Positions 43,676-54,181 are shown, counted from the stretch's first letter. The stretch: 64,000 nucleotides of DNA from Nitrospiraceae bacterium (GCA_919902505.1 CAKKRE010000033.1:34688-98687); one strand, 5' to 3'. The notes: generated from the letters alone by a model not told the origin. Made by a program: numbers and translations.

Positions 43676-46600
43676 CGCTGACCTACCGGAACCGCCTCAG
43701 GCACCGGCTCCTGCCCAAGGTCGCGTCGAAACCGAGCGGCCAATCGATCCAGGGCAAGATACACGACCGGGGTCGTGTAGAGAGTCAGCAACTGGCTCAC
43801 CACCAGTCCACCGACAATGGCGATCCCGAGCGGGCGCCGCAACTCCGATCCGACCCCCGAGCCCATCGCCAGGGGCAAGGCCCCGAAAAGAGCCGCCATG
43901 GTCGTCATCATGATCGGGCGAAAACGCAGGAGTCCGGCTTCGTAAATGGCCTGTTCCGGCGGCTTACCCTCGTTGCGTTCCGCCTCCAGGGCGAAATCGA
44001 TCATCATGATGGCATTCTTCTTCACGATGCCGATCAGGAGAATGATCCCGATCAACGCGATGATGCTGAACTCCATGCGGAACAACATCAGGGCCAGCAG
44101 CGCGCCGACTCCCGCAGAGGGCAACGTGGACAGGATCGTGAGCGGATGGATGTAACTCTCATACAAAATCCCGAGCACGATATAGACGGTGATCAGGGCG
44201 GCCAGGATCAGCAGGGGTTCATGTTCCAAGGAGCTTTGAAAGGCTTGCGCGGCGCCCTGGAAACTCCCGCGGATGCTCGGGGGCAGCCCCAGTTCCTGCG
44301 TCACCTGCCGGATCGCCGTCACCGCTTCACCGAGGGACCCTCCCGGCGCAAGATTGAACGAGATCGTCACGGCAGGAAACTGGCCCTGTCGGCTGATGAC
44401 CAACGGCACCATGGTTTCGGTGACCCTCGTGAAGACATTCAACGGCACCGACCCGCCGCTCCCGCGCACTTCCAACTGCTGGAGCGCCTCCGGCCCCTTT
44501 TGAAATTCCGGCATCACTTCAAGAATGACGCGGTACTGGTTCAGTTGCGTGAACATGGTGGAGACCTGCCGCTGGCCGAACGCATCGTAGAGTGTATCGG
44601 TGATGAGTTGCGGCGTGATGCCCATGCGAGAAGCGGTATTGCGGTCGATCTCCACCAGCGACGCCAGCCCCTGATTCAGTTGATCGCTGCTGACATCCCG
44701 CAGCTCCGACCGCACCTGCAGGCTCTCCAGCAGTTTCGGCGCCCAGCGATTCAGTTCCTCAGGATCGGCGTCTTCCAGCGTATATTGAAATTGGGTGCGG
44801 CTGACCCGATCTTCCACGGTGAGATCCTGCACCGGCTGCATGTGCAGGGTGATCCCATCCACCTCCGCCACGCGTGCTTCAATCCGCCGGATAATCTCGC
44901 CCGCCCCGGCCATCCGTTCCCCCAACGGCTTCAAATTGATATACATCCGCCCGCTGTTGAGGGTGCTGTTCGTTCCGTCGACCCCGATGAAGGAGGAGAG
45001 GCTTTCCACGGCCGGCTCGTCGAGAATCACACGCGCCAACGCCTGTTGCCGCTCTCCCATGGTACCGAAAGACACCGTTTGCGGTCCTTCCGTGATCCCG
45101 AGAATGACACCGGTGTCCTGAAGCGGAAAGAAGCCCTTGGGAATGAGCAGGAAGAGCAGCAGGGTGAGCGCCAGCGTGCCTCCCGTCACGACCAGCGTAG
45201 CGCGCTGACGACGCAACACCCACTGCAAACTTCTCCCATACCCGGCAATGATGCGATCCAACACCCGCTGCAACGCCTGCGAAAATCGACCCGACTGTTC
45301 GTTCCGCCGTTCGCGCAACAACCGGGCGCACATCATCGGCGTCAGGGTCAAGGACACGACCGCGGAGATGAGGATGGTGATGCTGAGCGTAACGGCAAAT
45401 TCACGGAACAGGCGCCCGACCACATCCCCCATGAACAGCAAAGGAATCAGCACCGCAATCAAGGAGACAGTCAGCGACAGAATGGTAAAGGCAATCTGTT
45501 TGGACCCCTTGAGCGCGGCCTGAAACGGCGAGTCTCCCTGTTCGATATATCGCGCGATGTTCTCGATCATGACGATGGCATCGTCCACGACGAATCCGGT
45601 GGAGATCGTCAACGCCATCAACGTGAGGTTGTTCAAGCTGAAGCCCATCAGGTACATGACCCCGAACGTCCCGATCAACGACAGGGGCACCGCCACGGCG
45701 GGGATCACCGTGGCGGATAACGTCCGTAGAAACAGAAAGATCACCAGGATGACGAGCGCCACCGCGAGCACCAACTCGAACTGCACGTCACGAACGGTCG
45801 CGCGGATCGAGGTGGTGCGGTCGGTCAACACCGAGACCTGCACGGAGGAAGGCAAGGTCCCCTGCAATTGCGGCAACAAACGTTTGATCCGGTCGACGAC
45901 TTCAATGACGTTCGTCCCCGGCTGACGCTGGATGTTGACGATCACGGCCGGCGTCTCGTTCATCCATGCGGCCTGTTTGGTATTCTCGACATCATCGATC
46001 ACGTCGGCGACCTCGGACAGACGAACCGGAGCCCCGTTGCGATAGGCGACGATCAACGCCTTATATTCCTTGCCGGCAAATAACTGGTCTGTGGCGTTGA
46101 TGATCGAGGCGCGACGCGGCCCGTCGAATCCGCCTTTCGCCTGGTTGACGTTGGCCGCCGCCACCACGGATCGAAGATCCTCCAACGTCAATCCATAGGC
46201 GGCCAAGGCGCGGGGATTGGCTTGAATGCGCACGGCAGGCCGCTGTCCGCCGCTGATGCTGACCAGGCCGACGCCGGGCAATTGTGAAATCTTTTGCGCG
46301 AACCGGGTTTCCGCGAAATCACGCACTTGGGGCAGGGGCAGCGTGGCGGAGGTCAAGGCCAGGGTGAGGATCGGCGCGTCGGCCGGATTGACCTTGCTAT
46401 AGACCGGGGGAGCCGGCAGATCGCGCGGCAGAAACGTGGCCGCCGCATTCATCGCCGCCTGCACTTCCTGCTCGGCCACATCCAGATCGATATCGAGACT
46501 GAATTGCAGTGTGACGACCGAACTGCCGCCTGAGCTCGTGGAGGTCATCTGGTTCAGCCCGGGCATTTGCCCGAACTGCCGTTCCAGCGGTGCGGTGATC

Positions 46601-46785
46601 GACGAGGTCATGACATCCGGTCCGGCGCCGGGATAAAAGGTCATCACCTGGATGGTCGGATAATCGACTTGCGGAAGGGCGGAGACAGGCAACTGGCGGT
46701 AGGCGAGCGCACCGGCCAGGAGAATGGCGATCATCGTCAGGACCGTCGCCACAGGCCGGACGATGAACAGCCGCGACGGGTTCAC
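43672..46785 (-). CDS. mdtB: RND multidrug efflux permease, MdtB-like
   Basis: The product has 1037 residues. It has the RND architecture, with [20 protein letters not shown] at the N-terminus and the paired aspartates in [18 protein letters not shown]. The sequence is close in plan to the next permease, as expected for an MdtB/MdtC pair. It overlaps both neighbours by four bases (adaptor upstream, second permease downstream), so the three are translated as a unit. It lacks the heavy-metal RND signature and is of the hydrophobe/amphiphile class by its N-terminal and helix 4 motifs. Confidence 0.9.
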   Translation of the reverse strand: MNPSRLFIVRPVATVLTMIAILLAGALAYRQLPVSALPQVDYPTIQVMTFYPGAGPDVMTSSITAPLERQFGQMPGLNQMTSTSSGGSSVVTLQFSLDIDLDVAEQEVQAAMNAAATFLPRDLPAPPVYSKVNPADAPILTLALTSATLPLPQVRDFAETRFAQKISQLPGVGLVSISGGQRPAVRIQANPRALAAYGLTLEDLRSVVAAANVNQAKGGFDGPRRASIINATDQLFAGKEYKALIVAYRNGAPVRLSEVADVIDDVENTKQAAWMNETPAVIVNIQRQPGTNVIEVVDRIKRLLPQLQGTLPSSVQVSVLTDRTTSIRATVRDVQFELVLAVALVILVIFLFLRTLSATVIPAVAVPLSLIGTFGVMYLMGFSLNNLTLMALTISTGFVVDDAIVMIENIARYIEQGDSPFQAALKGSKQIAFTILSLTVSLIAVLIPLLFMGDVVGRLFREFAVTLSITILISAVVSLTLTPMMCARLLRERRNEQSGRFSQALQRVLDRIIAGYGRSLQWVLRRQRATLVVTGGTLALTLLLFLLIPKGFFPLQDTGVILGITEGPQTVSFGTMGERQQALARVILDEPAVESLSSFIGVDGTNSTLNSGRMYINLKPLGERMAGAGEIIRRIEARVAEVDGITLHMQPVQDLTVEDRVSRTQFQYTLEDADPEELNRWAPKLLESLQVRSELRDVSSDQLNQGLASLVEIDRNTASRMGITPQLITDTLYDAFGQRQVSTMFTQLNQYRVILEVMPEFQKGPEALQQLEVRGSGGSVPLNVFTRVTETMVPLVISRQGQFPAVTISFNLAPGGSLGEAVTAIRQVTQELGLPPSIRGSFQGAAQAFQSSLEHEPLLILAALITVYIVLGILYESYIHPLTILSTLPSAGVGALLALMLFRMEFSIIALIGIILLIGIVKKNAIMMIDFALEAERNEGKPPEQAIYEAGLLRFRPIMMTTMAALFGALPLAMGSGVGSELRRPLGIAIVGGLVVSQLLTLYTTPVVYLALDRLAARFRRDLGQEPVPEAVPVGQR

Positions 46786-48020
46786 GTCCGGTTCCCTCGT
46801 GTGCGCCCCTCACCGCCGGGCGCCGGCGCCTCCTGACTGGCCGGGACCGCTCCGGCGGCCGGACGCAGCTCGACCTTGCTGCCTTCGCGCAACTTTTCGG
46901 TCCCGTCCACGACCACCACCTCACCTGAGGCCAACCCCGTGTCGATGGCGGCTTCGTCCCCCTGCGCGACGCCCACCGTCACGGCTCGCACGCTGACCGT
47001 GTGCTCCGCCTCGTTCACCACATAGACAAACGTCCCCTTCGGCCCGCGCTGAACGGCTGCGGACGGGACGACGGTGACACCCTGTTTGATATCCAGGAGC
47101 AACCGGGCATTGACAAACTGATTGGGAAACAGCGCGCTGTCATCGTTTGGAAACACCGCTTTCAGGCGGACGGTTCCGGTGGTCGGATCGATCTGGTTAT
47201 CGACGGTGAGCAGGCTTCCCGTAGCCAGCTTTCGCTTTTGCTCCCGGTCGAAGGCTTCCACGACCAGCTGCTTCCCGGCCTTGAGCCGCTCGAACACCGA
47301 CGGCAAATGGTCCTCCGCCAGGGCGAACACGACCGTAATAGGCTGCAATTGCGTAATGACCAACAACCCGTTCGGATCGTTCGCATGAACGATATTGCCG
47401 GCATCCACCAGGCGCAACCCCACCCGGCCGTTGATCGGTGCGGTAATGCTGGAATAGGTCAACTGCAGCTTGGCATTGTCGATCTGTCCCTGGTCGGCCT
47501 TGACGATGCCCTCGTACTGCCGCACCAGCGCTTCCTGCGTGTCGAGCTGCTGCTTGGGAATGAAGTTCTGCTTATAGAGATCCCGGTAACGCTCCAGATC
47601 CAGCTGCGCATTTTTCATCTGCGCCTGATCGCGCGCCATTTGCCCTTCGGCCTGAATCAACTGCACCTCGAACGGCCGCGGATCGATCTGCGCCAGCAAT
47701 TCGCCGCTATGTACCAGCTGCCCTTCCTTGAAGAGCACCCGCATCAACTGGCCGTCCACCCGGCTCTTGACCGTGACGGTGTTCATGGGGATCACAGAAC
47801 CCAGACCATTCAGGTAGATATTGATTGCACTGGTCTTGGCTGCCACCGCCACGACCGGCGTGCTCCGCGCTCCTATGGCGGGCCGCTTCTCAACCTGGCG
47901 TGGCTGCGCTTCACCGGATCGGGTCATCAATACATACACCCCCACCGCCAGCAGGCAGGCCGCACACAGCCCGATCATCCATCGCTTCACCAGCGTTGCA
48001 AATCGCACGGATTCAGCCAT
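46782..48020 (-). CDS. mdtA: RND periplasmic adaptor, MdtA-like
   Basis: The product has 412 residues. An N-terminal membrane helix (about 14-32) is followed by the barrel-sandwich halves ([20 protein letters not shown] and [20 protein letters not shown]), a coiled-coil hairpin (about 115-165), a beta-barrel and a membrane-proximal domain ending in a Pro/Gly-rich tail. This is the adaptor of the tripartite pump. It is encoded five bases after the CpxP/CnrX-like gene and overlaps the first permease by four bases. Confidence 0.93.
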   Translation of the reverse strand: MAESVRFATLVKRWMIGLCAACLLAVGVYVLMTRSGEAQPRQVEKRPAIGARSTPVVAVAAKTSAINIYLNGLGSVIPMNTVTVKSRVDGQLMRVLFKEGQLVHSGELLAQIDPRPFEVQLIQAEGQMARDQAQMKNAQLDLERYRDLYKQNFIPKQQLDTQEALVRQYEGIVKADQGQIDNAKLQLTYSSITAPINGRVGLRLVDAGNIVHANDPNGLLVITQLQPITVVFALAEDHLPSVFERLKAGKQLVVEAFDREQKRKLATGSLLTVDNQIDPTTGTVRLKAVFPNDDSALFPNQFVNARLLLDIKQGVTVVPSAAVQRGPKGTFVYVVNEAEHTVSVRAVTVGVAQGDEAAIDTGLASGEVVVVDGTEKLREGSKVELRPAAGAVPASQEAPAPGGEGRTRGNRT

Positions 48021-48025
48021 CGCCG

Positions 48026-48448
48026 CTAGTCCTTCCGTCCCTTGGTCACCTGCGCCTGCTGCACATAGTCGCGAGTCCGGAGCCAGCGCCGTTGAAGCTG
48101 CGCATGGAGCCCGTCCAATTTGGCCTGCTGCTCCGGCGACAATCTCGTTTTCAGTTCATCCATCCCCGCCGCAAGAATCCGATCGACGTCCGGCTGATGC
48201 TGCACGCGCAGTCGCAACAGCTTCAGATGCGCGCGGACCACGATGGGCTCCAGTTCGGACTGTTGCGAGGAAGATAGGGCCAGATCCTGCGTCAACCGCT
48301 TCATGATCCGCTCCTGCCGTGCCGCCGGCCCGCCTTCCCATCGGTGCTCGTCCTCATACTGATAATAGAGAGACGTTCCGACGGCGCCGATCACCGCCCC
48401 GGCAACGAACAGCACGATGAGTCCGGCCCATAAGGTGACGCGTGACAT
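48026..48448 (-). CDS. CpxP/CnrX-like periplasmic sensor protein
   Basis: From the ATG at 48448 the product has 140 residues. A single N-terminal membrane helix (about 5-27) is followed by an acidic linker with His (YEDEHRWEGG), then a helical hairpin with two LTxxQ-like motifs (LALSSSQQSELEPIV and RLSPEQQAKLDGLHAQLQ). This is the fold of Spy, CpxP and CnrX/ZraP proteins. Placement after an ECF sigma factor and its probable anti-sigma factor matches the CnrYXH design, where this component senses periplasmic metal. Confidence 0.82.
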   Translation of the reverse strand: MSRVTLWAGLIVLFVAGAVIGAVGTSLYYQYEDEHRWEGGPAARQERIMKRLTQDLALSSSQQSELEPIVVRAHLKLLRLRVQHQPDVDRILAAGMDELKTRLSPEQQAKLDGLHAQLQRRWLRTRDYVQQAQVTKGRKD

Positions 48449-48477
48449 GTTCCCCGGTTTCTCTCCCTCAATTCGAA

Positions 48478-48804
48478 TTATTCTTCGGGAAGCGGCGCGC
48501 CCGCATCGAGTTCTTCCATCCAGAATGCCGTGACCGGGGCGGAGCGCTGACTGGTATACACCAGCACGGACCCGGCAAACAGCACCGCCGCGAGAGCCGC
48601 CCCGCCAGCCACCCGCCAAACCAGCGGCTCCGCCCAGGCAAGCATCGAGGGGCCGCGCTGTTCGGCGTCACCCCGACGGACCTCCCGCATGATGTCCTGC
48701 GCCCAATCAGGCCCCACCACGATGTCCACTCGCAGCCGATGAGCCTGCGCGAACACCTGCTCGACCTTTTCGAGGGATTTCTTATGACGGGCGTGCAAGC
48801 TCAT
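48478..48804 (-). CDS. Probable anti-sigma factor, single-pass membrane protein
   Basis: The product has 108 residues. It has a basic N-terminal cytosolic part (MSLHARHKKSLEKVEQVFAQ), one membrane helix (VAGGAALAAVLFAGSVLVYT) and a short acidic periplasmic tail. Size, topology and position, overlapping the ECF sigma factor by 23 bases, fit a CnrY/NccY-type anti-sigma factor. No zinc-binding HxxxCxxC motif of ZAS-type anti-sigma factors is present. The role is inferred from position and topology. Confidence 0.68.
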   Translation of the reverse strand: MSLHARHKKSLEKVEQVFAQAHRLRVDIVVGPDWAQDIMREVRRGDAEQRGPSMLAWAEPLVWRVAGGAALAAVLFAGSVLVYTSQRSAPVTAFWMEELDAGAPLPEE

Positions 48805-49429
48805 GTCGATTCCATTCTTGAAAAAACAACGTGCGGAGCGCCTGCCTGGCTCGATAACACCGCACCTTCACATTCACCACCGTCCATCCCAACAGGTCAG
48901 CCGCTTCACGCACCGAACGGCCTTCGAGAGAGACCAACGTCAGGACCAACCGCTGTTCGGGCGACAGTCGCGCCAAGGCCCAGGCCAACACCTCCAACGC
49001 GTCATCCCAATCCCGCTGTTCGCGGAACTGCTCATCCGACTCCGCCGCAAGCGCCCGATCCAGCCACCCCGCCTGATCTTCCGTCAGCGCGCTCACCGGC
49101 ACGTCGGCTCGTTTCTTGGCCCGCCAGTAGTCGTAACAGGCCCGCACCGCCAGGCGGGACAACCAATGTTCGAACGGAACTTCGCCTCCATACCCAGGCA
49201 AGCTACGATAGCCCCGAACGAACACATCATGCGCCACCTCGGCCACACGATCTGCGGGCACATGCCCCTGCACGATCTTGAGCACGTGGTGCCGATGCCG
49301 GGCGATCAGCTCTGCAAAGTGATCGATGTCACCGCGCAAGACCCGGTCGATACTCTCCGCATCATCGGACACGAGTGCCGGCGCTCCTGTGAAACGATCC
49401 CTGTCCCCAACCTCAGCATCATACTCCAT
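48782..49429 (-). CDS. ECF-type RNA polymerase sigma factor
   Basis: From the ATG at 49429 the product has 215 residues; an upstream start at 49486 adds 19 residues of doubtful value. Region 2 is seen in ELIARHRHHVLKIVQGHVPA and EVAHDVFVRGYRSLPGY. Region 4 is seen in LARLSPEQRLVLTLVSLEGR and REAADLLGWTVVNVKVRCYR. It is the first gene of a minus-strand run: sigma factor, anti-sigma, CpxP/CnrX-like sensor, adaptor and two pump genes. It probably activates its own operon when the sensor is triggered. Confidence 0.92.
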   Translation of the reverse strand: MEYDAEVGDRDRFTGAPALVSDDAESIDRVLRGDIDHFAELIARHRHHVLKIVQGHVPADRVAEVAHDVFVRGYRSLPGYGGEVPFEHWLSRLAVRACYDYWRAKKRADVPVSALTEDQAGWLDRALAAESDEQFREQRDWDDALEVLAWALARLSPEQRLVLTLVSLEGRSVREAADLLGWTVVNVKVRCYRARQALRTLFFQEWNRHELARPS

Positions 49430-49648
49430 CCGGCATCGGGACCACAGAAGGCAAGCTCCCTTTACCATCCAAGTCGCGGCGAGCACAGCAAAGGTTACAA
49501 CCGGATCGAAATACTGTAAGACGATGAGGGCGGACAGGAGTTACACGGCTTGAGAACGAGGCTGAACCGGGGGGAGAAGAGGAGAAGCGCAGCCCTCATC
49601 CTGGTAGGTCCCCGCCCGTCGGGCGAATACCGAGCGGCGAGCGCCATT

Positions 49649-50542
49649 TTATGGCCAATGCTCGCCCACGACGGCCCGCACCTGATCGGTCAGCGCCTTG
49701 GCTGCCCCGCTCCTATAGCCCCCCTTTTTCCATAAGAGCCCGATGCCTCGACGAGTTGTGGGGTTCTTCAGCGTGATGGCCCGAAGCGTCCGGTGACGCC
49801 CCAGCCCGAGAGACAAACGCGGCAAGACCGTGGCGAGGTTGCTCCTGCGAACGGTCGCCAGAATCCCCTCGATGGAATTCATTTCCACGATAATCTTCGG
49901 CTGGACACCTGCTCGCTCGAAACTCGCATCCAACAAGCGGCGCGTGCAGAACATATTCGGCAGCAGAATCAACGACTCCTTCGCCAGGGCCGACAGGGAC
50001 AAGTGCCGGCGCTTGGCAAACCGGTGCCTGGGGGAAGCGATCAACACAAAGTCTTCTTCAAACAGCGGCTGGCTCTCGATGCGGTCCGACACCACCGGCA
50101 CGAACCCGATGCCGACTTCCAGCGACCCGCTCTTGACGCCGGCCTCGATGTCCTGCCCGGACAGTTCGTCGAGCTTGAGCGACACCAGCGGATGCAGGGT
50201 CGAGAAGCGGCCGACAATTTCGGGAATTAAATAGGCATTCACGGTTTGGACGACGCCGACCGTGAGGGTCCCCCGCTGCAGCCCCTCTTCCTCAGCGATC
50301 GCCACTTGCGCCAGTTCCATCTCCCGCAAGGCCCGCCGGGCATGCTCGCGAAAAATCGCTCCGGCCCGCGTCAATTGAACCGATCGCCCCACACGATCGA
50401 ACAGCGGCACCCCCACTTCCTGCTCCAACTGCTTGATTTGCGCGGACAACGCCGGCTGGGAAACCGGCAGCCCTTCGGCGGCCTTGGTGAAATGCAGCGC
50501 ATCGGCCACGGCGAGAAAATACCGGAGATGGCGAAATTCCAT
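49649..50542 (-). CDS. LysR family transcriptional regulator
   Basis: From the ATG at 50542 the product has 297 residues. The N-terminal winged helix is typical of LysR proteins (MEFRHLRYFLAVADALHFTK, then SQPALSAQIKQLEQEVGVPL). The effector-binding domain follows from about residue 90 (GTLTVGVVQTVNAYLIPEIV), as in CynR/CysB-like members. The gene is divergent from a MOSC-domain gene; the 112-base spacer probably contains its regulated promoter. The effector is unknown. Confidence 0.94.
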   Translation of the reverse strand: MEFRHLRYFLAVADALHFTKAAEGLPVSQPALSAQIKQLEQEVGVPLFDRVGRSVQLTRAGAIFREHARRALREMELAQVAIAEEEGLQRGTLTVGVVQTVNAYLIPEIVGRFSTLHPLVSLKLDELSGQDIEAGVKSGSLEVGIGFVPVVSDRIESQPLFEEDFVLIASPRHRFAKRRHLSLSALAKESLILLPNMFCTRRLLDASFERAGVQPKIIVEMNSIEGILATVRRSNLATVLPRLSLGLGRHRTLRAITLKNPTTRRGIGLLWKKGGYRSGAAKALTDQVRAVVGEHWP

Positions 50543-50654
50543 GCCGCCTTTTATCATAAATGGAAGTGATGATACTAATCAGAACAAACGCTTTGACGCC
50601 TCCTTTCATAGCGCACTAGGTTAACAGGTACGCAGGACAACTCTGGAGGCCCCT

Positions 50655-51479
50655 ATGACCGCAGGACAATCCGATCTCGCCGGCACCGTCGCTACCGTCT
50701 GGCGTTACCCCGTGAAATCCATGCGCGGGGAGGAACTGAATGCTGCGGATATCAACGCGCGGGGCATGGCTGGTGATCGCGGCTACGCCGTGATCGATGT
50801 GGAGACCGGCAAGGTCGCCAGCGCCAAACATCCGAAAAAATGGAGGCGACTATTCGACTGCCTCGCCATGCTGGGGCCGAATCTCACTGACGGTCATGAC
50901 GCGCCCCTGCAGGTACTGTTGCCAGATGGAACCAGGGCCCTGGGCGGCACAAGAGACATCGATGACCGGTTGTCGGCCATGTTGGGGCGAGCCGTGCGGC
51001 TGACGACTGCCGTCCCAGCCGCTCCACAACTCGAAGAATATTGGCCGGACGTGGCGGGCCGCGCCCGTCAGAATACCGTGACGGATGAAGCCATGCCGAC
51101 CGGCACATTCTTCGATGGAGCGCTCATCCACCTGATGACGACTGCCACGCTCGACGCCCTCCGCCGGCTCTATCCGGAAGGCCGCTTCGAAGTACGACGG
51201 TTCCGACCCAATCTTGTGGTGGCATCCGCCGTGGCTGAAACTCGGTTTGTCGAGAATGATTGGATCAACCGCACGCTGGCGATCGGGAAGGATCTTCGGT
51301 TGAAGGTGACAGGGCCCTGCGCCCGCTGCGTCATGACGACCTTGCCGCAAGGAGACCTGCCGGAGGATTCCGGCATTCTTCGGACCGCCGTGCAACATAA
51401 TCGAGCCGCTGTGGGGGTGTACGCCACGGTCCTTGCACCGGGTCGAGTCGTGCGGGGAGATGAAATCCTGATTTCGTAA
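50655..51479 (+). CDS. MOSC domain-containing protein (MOSC_N plus MOSC)
   Basis: The product has 274 residues with a GGAGG ribosome binding site. The N-terminal MOSC_N beta-barrel begins ATVWRYPVKSMRGEELNAAD, and the MOSC domain ends with the conserved Cys segment GPCARCVMTTLPQGDLPED. MOSC proteins bind molybdenum cofactor or iron-sulfur clusters; members include mARC-type reductases. It is followed after 38 bases by a second MOSC gene of the YiiM type. Molybdoenzymes are encoded in this window at 56-60 kb. Confidence 0.92.
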   Translation: MTAGQSDLAGTVATVWRYPVKSMRGEELNAADINARGMAGDRGYAVIDVETGKVASAKHPKKWRRLFDCLAMLGPNLTDGHDAPLQVLLPDGTRALGGTRDIDDRLSAMLGRAVRLTTAVPAAPQLEEYWPDVAGRARQNTVTDEAMPTGTFFDGALIHLMTTATLDALRRLYPEGRFEVRRFRPNLVVASAVAETRFVENDWINRTLAIGKDLRLKVTGPCARCVMTTLPQGDLPEDSGILRTAVQHNRAAVGVYATVLAPGRVVRGDEILIS

Positions 51480-51517
51480 CCGGTTTCACTTCAGACAGGA
51501 GCCACTGCAGTCAGAAC

Positions 51518-52237
51518 ATGAGTACGACGACCGGGCGATTACGATCCATCCAGATCGGCCTTCCTCGCGCCGAACTATCAGACCGCGCCGACGACCAGAC
51601 AACAGGGACTTGGATGACCGGCATCTTCAAACATCCGATCTCCGAACCGATCCGGCTTGACCGGCACAATCTGGCAGGAGATGGACAGGCTGATCTCGTC
51701 CATCACGGAGGCATCGACAAGGCGGTCTGTGCCTATCCGTCGGAGCACTGGTTGTATTGGCGCGGCATTCTGCCGCCCCATCGTCTCGCCGGTGGCGCAT
51801 TCGGTGAAAATTTCACGCTGGAGGGGCTCACGGAAGCCGATGTCTGCATCGGCGACGTCTTTTCAGTCGGTTCTGCGGTCCTCCAGATCTCTCAACCACG
51901 ACAGCCCTGCTGGAAACTGGCCCGGCGCTGGGAGATCAAGGATCTGGCCGTTCAAGTCGAACGCACCGGCTTCACAGGCTGGTACTTCCGGGTCATCCAG
52001 GAAGGCACGGTCGAACCGGGCGCACCCCTGCAGCTCATGGAGCGCCATTGCCCTAAATGGACGATCGCGACGGCTAATCGGATCATGCACCATGAACGGA
52101 ACAACCGGACCGCAGCCGAACACTTGAGCCTCTGCCCCTTACTCTCCGCAAGCTGGCAACAGACCTTGCGGCAACGATGCCGCAACCAAGCGGTGCCGGA
52201 TCCGCAGCCACGACAATTCGGAAATACCCATGCTTAA
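51518..52237 (+). CDS. MOSC domain-containing protein (YiiM-like)
   Basis: The product has 239 residues. It has the YiiM pattern: DRHNLAGDGQADLVHHGGID, then AVCAYPSEHWLYW, AFGENFTLEGLTEADVCIGD and the conserved Cys in ISQPRQPCWKLARRW. YiiM-like proteins reduce N-hydroxylated compounds using molybdenum cofactor. The last eight bases or so precede the start of the next small exported protein; the three genes from 50655 may be one transcript. Confidence 0.92.
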   Translation: MSTTTGRLRSIQIGLPRAELSDRADDQTTGTWMTGIFKHPISEPIRLDRHNLAGDGQADLVHHGGIDKAVCAYPSEHWLYWRGILPPHRLAGGAFGENFTLEGLTEADVCIGDVFSVGSAVLQISQPRQPCWKLARRWEIKDLAVQVERTGFTGWYFRVIQEGTVEPGAPLQLMERHCPKWTIATANRIMHHERNNRTAAEHLSLCPLLSASWQQTLRQRCRNQAVPDPQPRQFGNTHA

Positions 52238-52262
52238 TCATCGTGATCCACAGGAGGTTTCC

Positions 52263-52601
52263 ATGACGCGCTTGTTTTTCTCTGCCTGTACCCTCACCAT
52301 TGGCGCAACGCTGGCTATGAGCTCTTGGTGCGCCGCCGAAGGCACGACCACGATCAACATCCTTTCCCCTCACAATGGCGAGACCGTGGCAGAAACGTTC
52401 GACATCAAGTATGAAATCCTGAACGCGCCGGCCGGCAATCACGCGCACGTCTACCTCGACGGCACGTACCAGAAGGGATTCAAAGGCACGTTTACACGCG
52501 TGGCCAAGGGGGAGCATATGATCACGGTCAAGATCGCCGACCACGATCATAAGGACGCCGGAACCGCTACGGATAGCATTACCGTGAAGGTGGGAGAGTA
52601 G
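52263..52601 (+). CDS. Small exported protein with an Ig-like fold
   Basis: An AGGAGG site stands seven bases before the ATG at 52263. The product has 112 residues: a signal peptide (TRLFFSACTLTIGATLAMSS), then a beta-rich domain (INILSPHNGETVAETFDIKY, AHVYLDGTYQKGF) that looks like an immunoglobulin or DUF4399-type domain. It has several His residues (NHAHV, DHDHKD) and may bind metal. Function unknown. A hairpin follows the gene. Confidence 0.75.
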   Translation: MTRLFFSACTLTIGATLAMSSWCAAEGTTTINILSPHNGETVAETFDIKYEILNAPAGNHAHVYLDGTYQKGFKGTFTRVAKGEHMITVKIADHDHKDAGTATDSITVKVGE

Positions 52602-52629
52602 GACCGGGGCCAGTCACGAGGGAAGCCAT

Positions 52630-52659
52630 CGGGGAGGCAGCAACGATGCCGCCTCCCCG
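52630..52659. terminator. Hairpin between convergent genes
   Basis: CGGGGAGGC and GCCTCCCCG form a perfect 9-bp stem with a 12-base loop. It lies between the stop of the small Ig-like gene and the end of the minus-strand exported protein, where a shared terminator is expected. No T-run is evident. Confidence 0.5.
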
Positions 52660-52675
52660 CCGACAGCCTACCTGC

Positions 52676-53344
52676 CTATTGCCCACCCTGGGTCGAGGCT
52701 CGCGTCGAGCTGCCCTGTAGATCCATATCCAGCAAAACAGGACCATTCGGATTCTTCGCGTCGAGCCGGATCGGCATCCGGTCCGCCACCAGTTTGACCA
52801 GTGGTACCGCGACAATGTGCGGGGCCTTTTCCGACGGATTTGAATAGAGCGCGATACGGACATTCTTCGGGCGTTGGCTCGGCGCCACCTGGGTCATCAG
52901 TTCCGCGCCCATGAATCCGACCAACATCCCACTCCCGTCGGCAAGCTTGTGTATCTCGTAGGCGTTTTCCGCGGGCGCCACGCGAGCGACGGCGAGATCC
53001 GGGCTCTGCGTCACTAAGGCCAGGCCTAAGAGTTTCGGCACGATGAATCCAAACGTCCCCGTCGGCGCTTGCGAAAACATCACTTGCGAGGTCGAAGCCC
53101 CGAGTTCAGCCACCCCGTTCTTGGCGCGCATCTGACGCCGCAACTCCGCTTCATTGCCGAGCCCCTCAATGATCACCGCCGCCGGCGCAGCTTTTTGCAC
53201 CGGCAACACCTCGGTCTTGCCGCCACCACGGGCGGCATTGAGGGGGGAAGGGGCCAGACCGATGCACAGCAGGCCGACCAGGCTTGCGGCCACCAGGTGA
53301 CGGAGCGGGATGCGGGGAGTCGATCGGACGATGAAGTGAAACAT
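52676..53344 (-). CDS. Hypothetical exported protein
   Basis: The product has 222 residues, preceded by AGGAGG. A signal peptide is present (HLVAASLVGLLCIGLAPSPL). The mature part is a mixed alpha/beta sequence with no motif I recognise; regions such as TGTFGFIVPKLLGLALVTQS are hydrophobic but probably buried rather than membrane. No family can be named. Confidence 0.7.
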   Translation of the reverse strand: MFHFIVRSTPRIPLRHLVAASLVGLLCIGLAPSPLNAARGGGKTEVLPVQKAAPAAVIIEGLGNEAELRRQMRAKNGVAELGASTSQVMFSQAPTGTFGFIVPKLLGLALVTQSPDLAVARVAPAENAYEIHKLADGSGMLVGFMGAELMTQVAPSQRPKNVRIALYSNPSEKAPHIVAVPLVKLVADRMPIRLDAKNPNGPVLLDMDLQGSSTRASTQGGQ

Positions 53345-53486
53345 GGATGCTGGCCCTCCTGATCAAGCGATGTGTGTGAACTCGGAGGATTCTAAGAAGC
53401 TGCCGGTGGAAAATCAAACAGGAAGGACGTGAACCGGACAGACCTGGCGACACGCGACGGGGCCCTCCCCCTCGCCAGACCGCAGT

Positions 53487-53927
53487 TCACGGGTAAAAAC
53501 TGATCCGTCGTCCGGCTATAGCCTGCGCCACAGACGTGAGAATTTGCTCCCGTTCGGCCGGTTTCTCCAAACACTCCACCACACCTTGCTTGCGTAGCGA
53601 ACTGGCCAGCTGCTCATCGTGATACCCCGTCAACACGATGACCGGGAGGGAAGGATATTGGGCGCGGAAATAGGCAATGGCCTCAACCCCGTTGATACGC
53701 GGCATCCGGATATCGCAAATGATGACATCGACCATCAACGGATTGTCGCCGCTGTTCAAGACCTCCACCGCCCTGCCGCCGTCCTCCGCCTCCTCGACAT
53801 CGTACCCCGCCTGTGCCAGCGTCATGCGTAGCAGGCTGCGAATCGAGTCTTCATCGTCCACCACCAGCACCCGCCCTAGACAAACCTTCTCGTCTGCGAC
53901 CAATCCGAACGGCCATGCCATTCCCAT
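53487..53927 (-). CDS. Single-domain response regulator (CheY-like receiver)
   Basis: The ATG at 53927 follows GGGAGGTCACC; the product has 146 residues. It has the receiver motifs: VLVVDDEDSIRSLLRMTLAQ with the acidic pocket, phospho-acceptor Asp in VIICDIRMPRINGVEA, and Thr and Lys in VIVLTGYHDE and ECLEKPAE. There is no output domain. No kinase is adjacent; it could pair with the hybrid kinase elsewhere in the window, but nothing shows this. Confidence 0.92.
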   Translation of the reverse strand: MGMAWPFGLVADEKVCLGRVLVVDDEDSIRSLLRMTLAQAGYDVEEAEDGGRAVEVLNSGDNPLMVDVIICDIRMPRINGVEAIAYFRAQYPSLPVIVLTGYHDEQLASSLRKQGVVECLEKPAEREQILTSVAQAIAGRRISFYP

Positions 53928-54181
53928 GGTGACCTCCCTTCGCCCTTCACAACGGGTTTTCTCCACATCATTCAATCATGCAAAGAATGCAAGGAGGACG
54001 CCTGCAGCGTGGGGTGAACAGGGTCACGCCAAATCGCCTGGTTCGTCTTGGATGGACAGCCAGACACCCAAAGATCGATGAAATCGGGTGGTGGAACCCC
54101 ACCACCAGCGGTGCAAAAGCACCAGTTCCCGTGGAGATGACGTTGAGGGCGCAGAGAGGCTGTCCTTACGATCCGTCGCTC

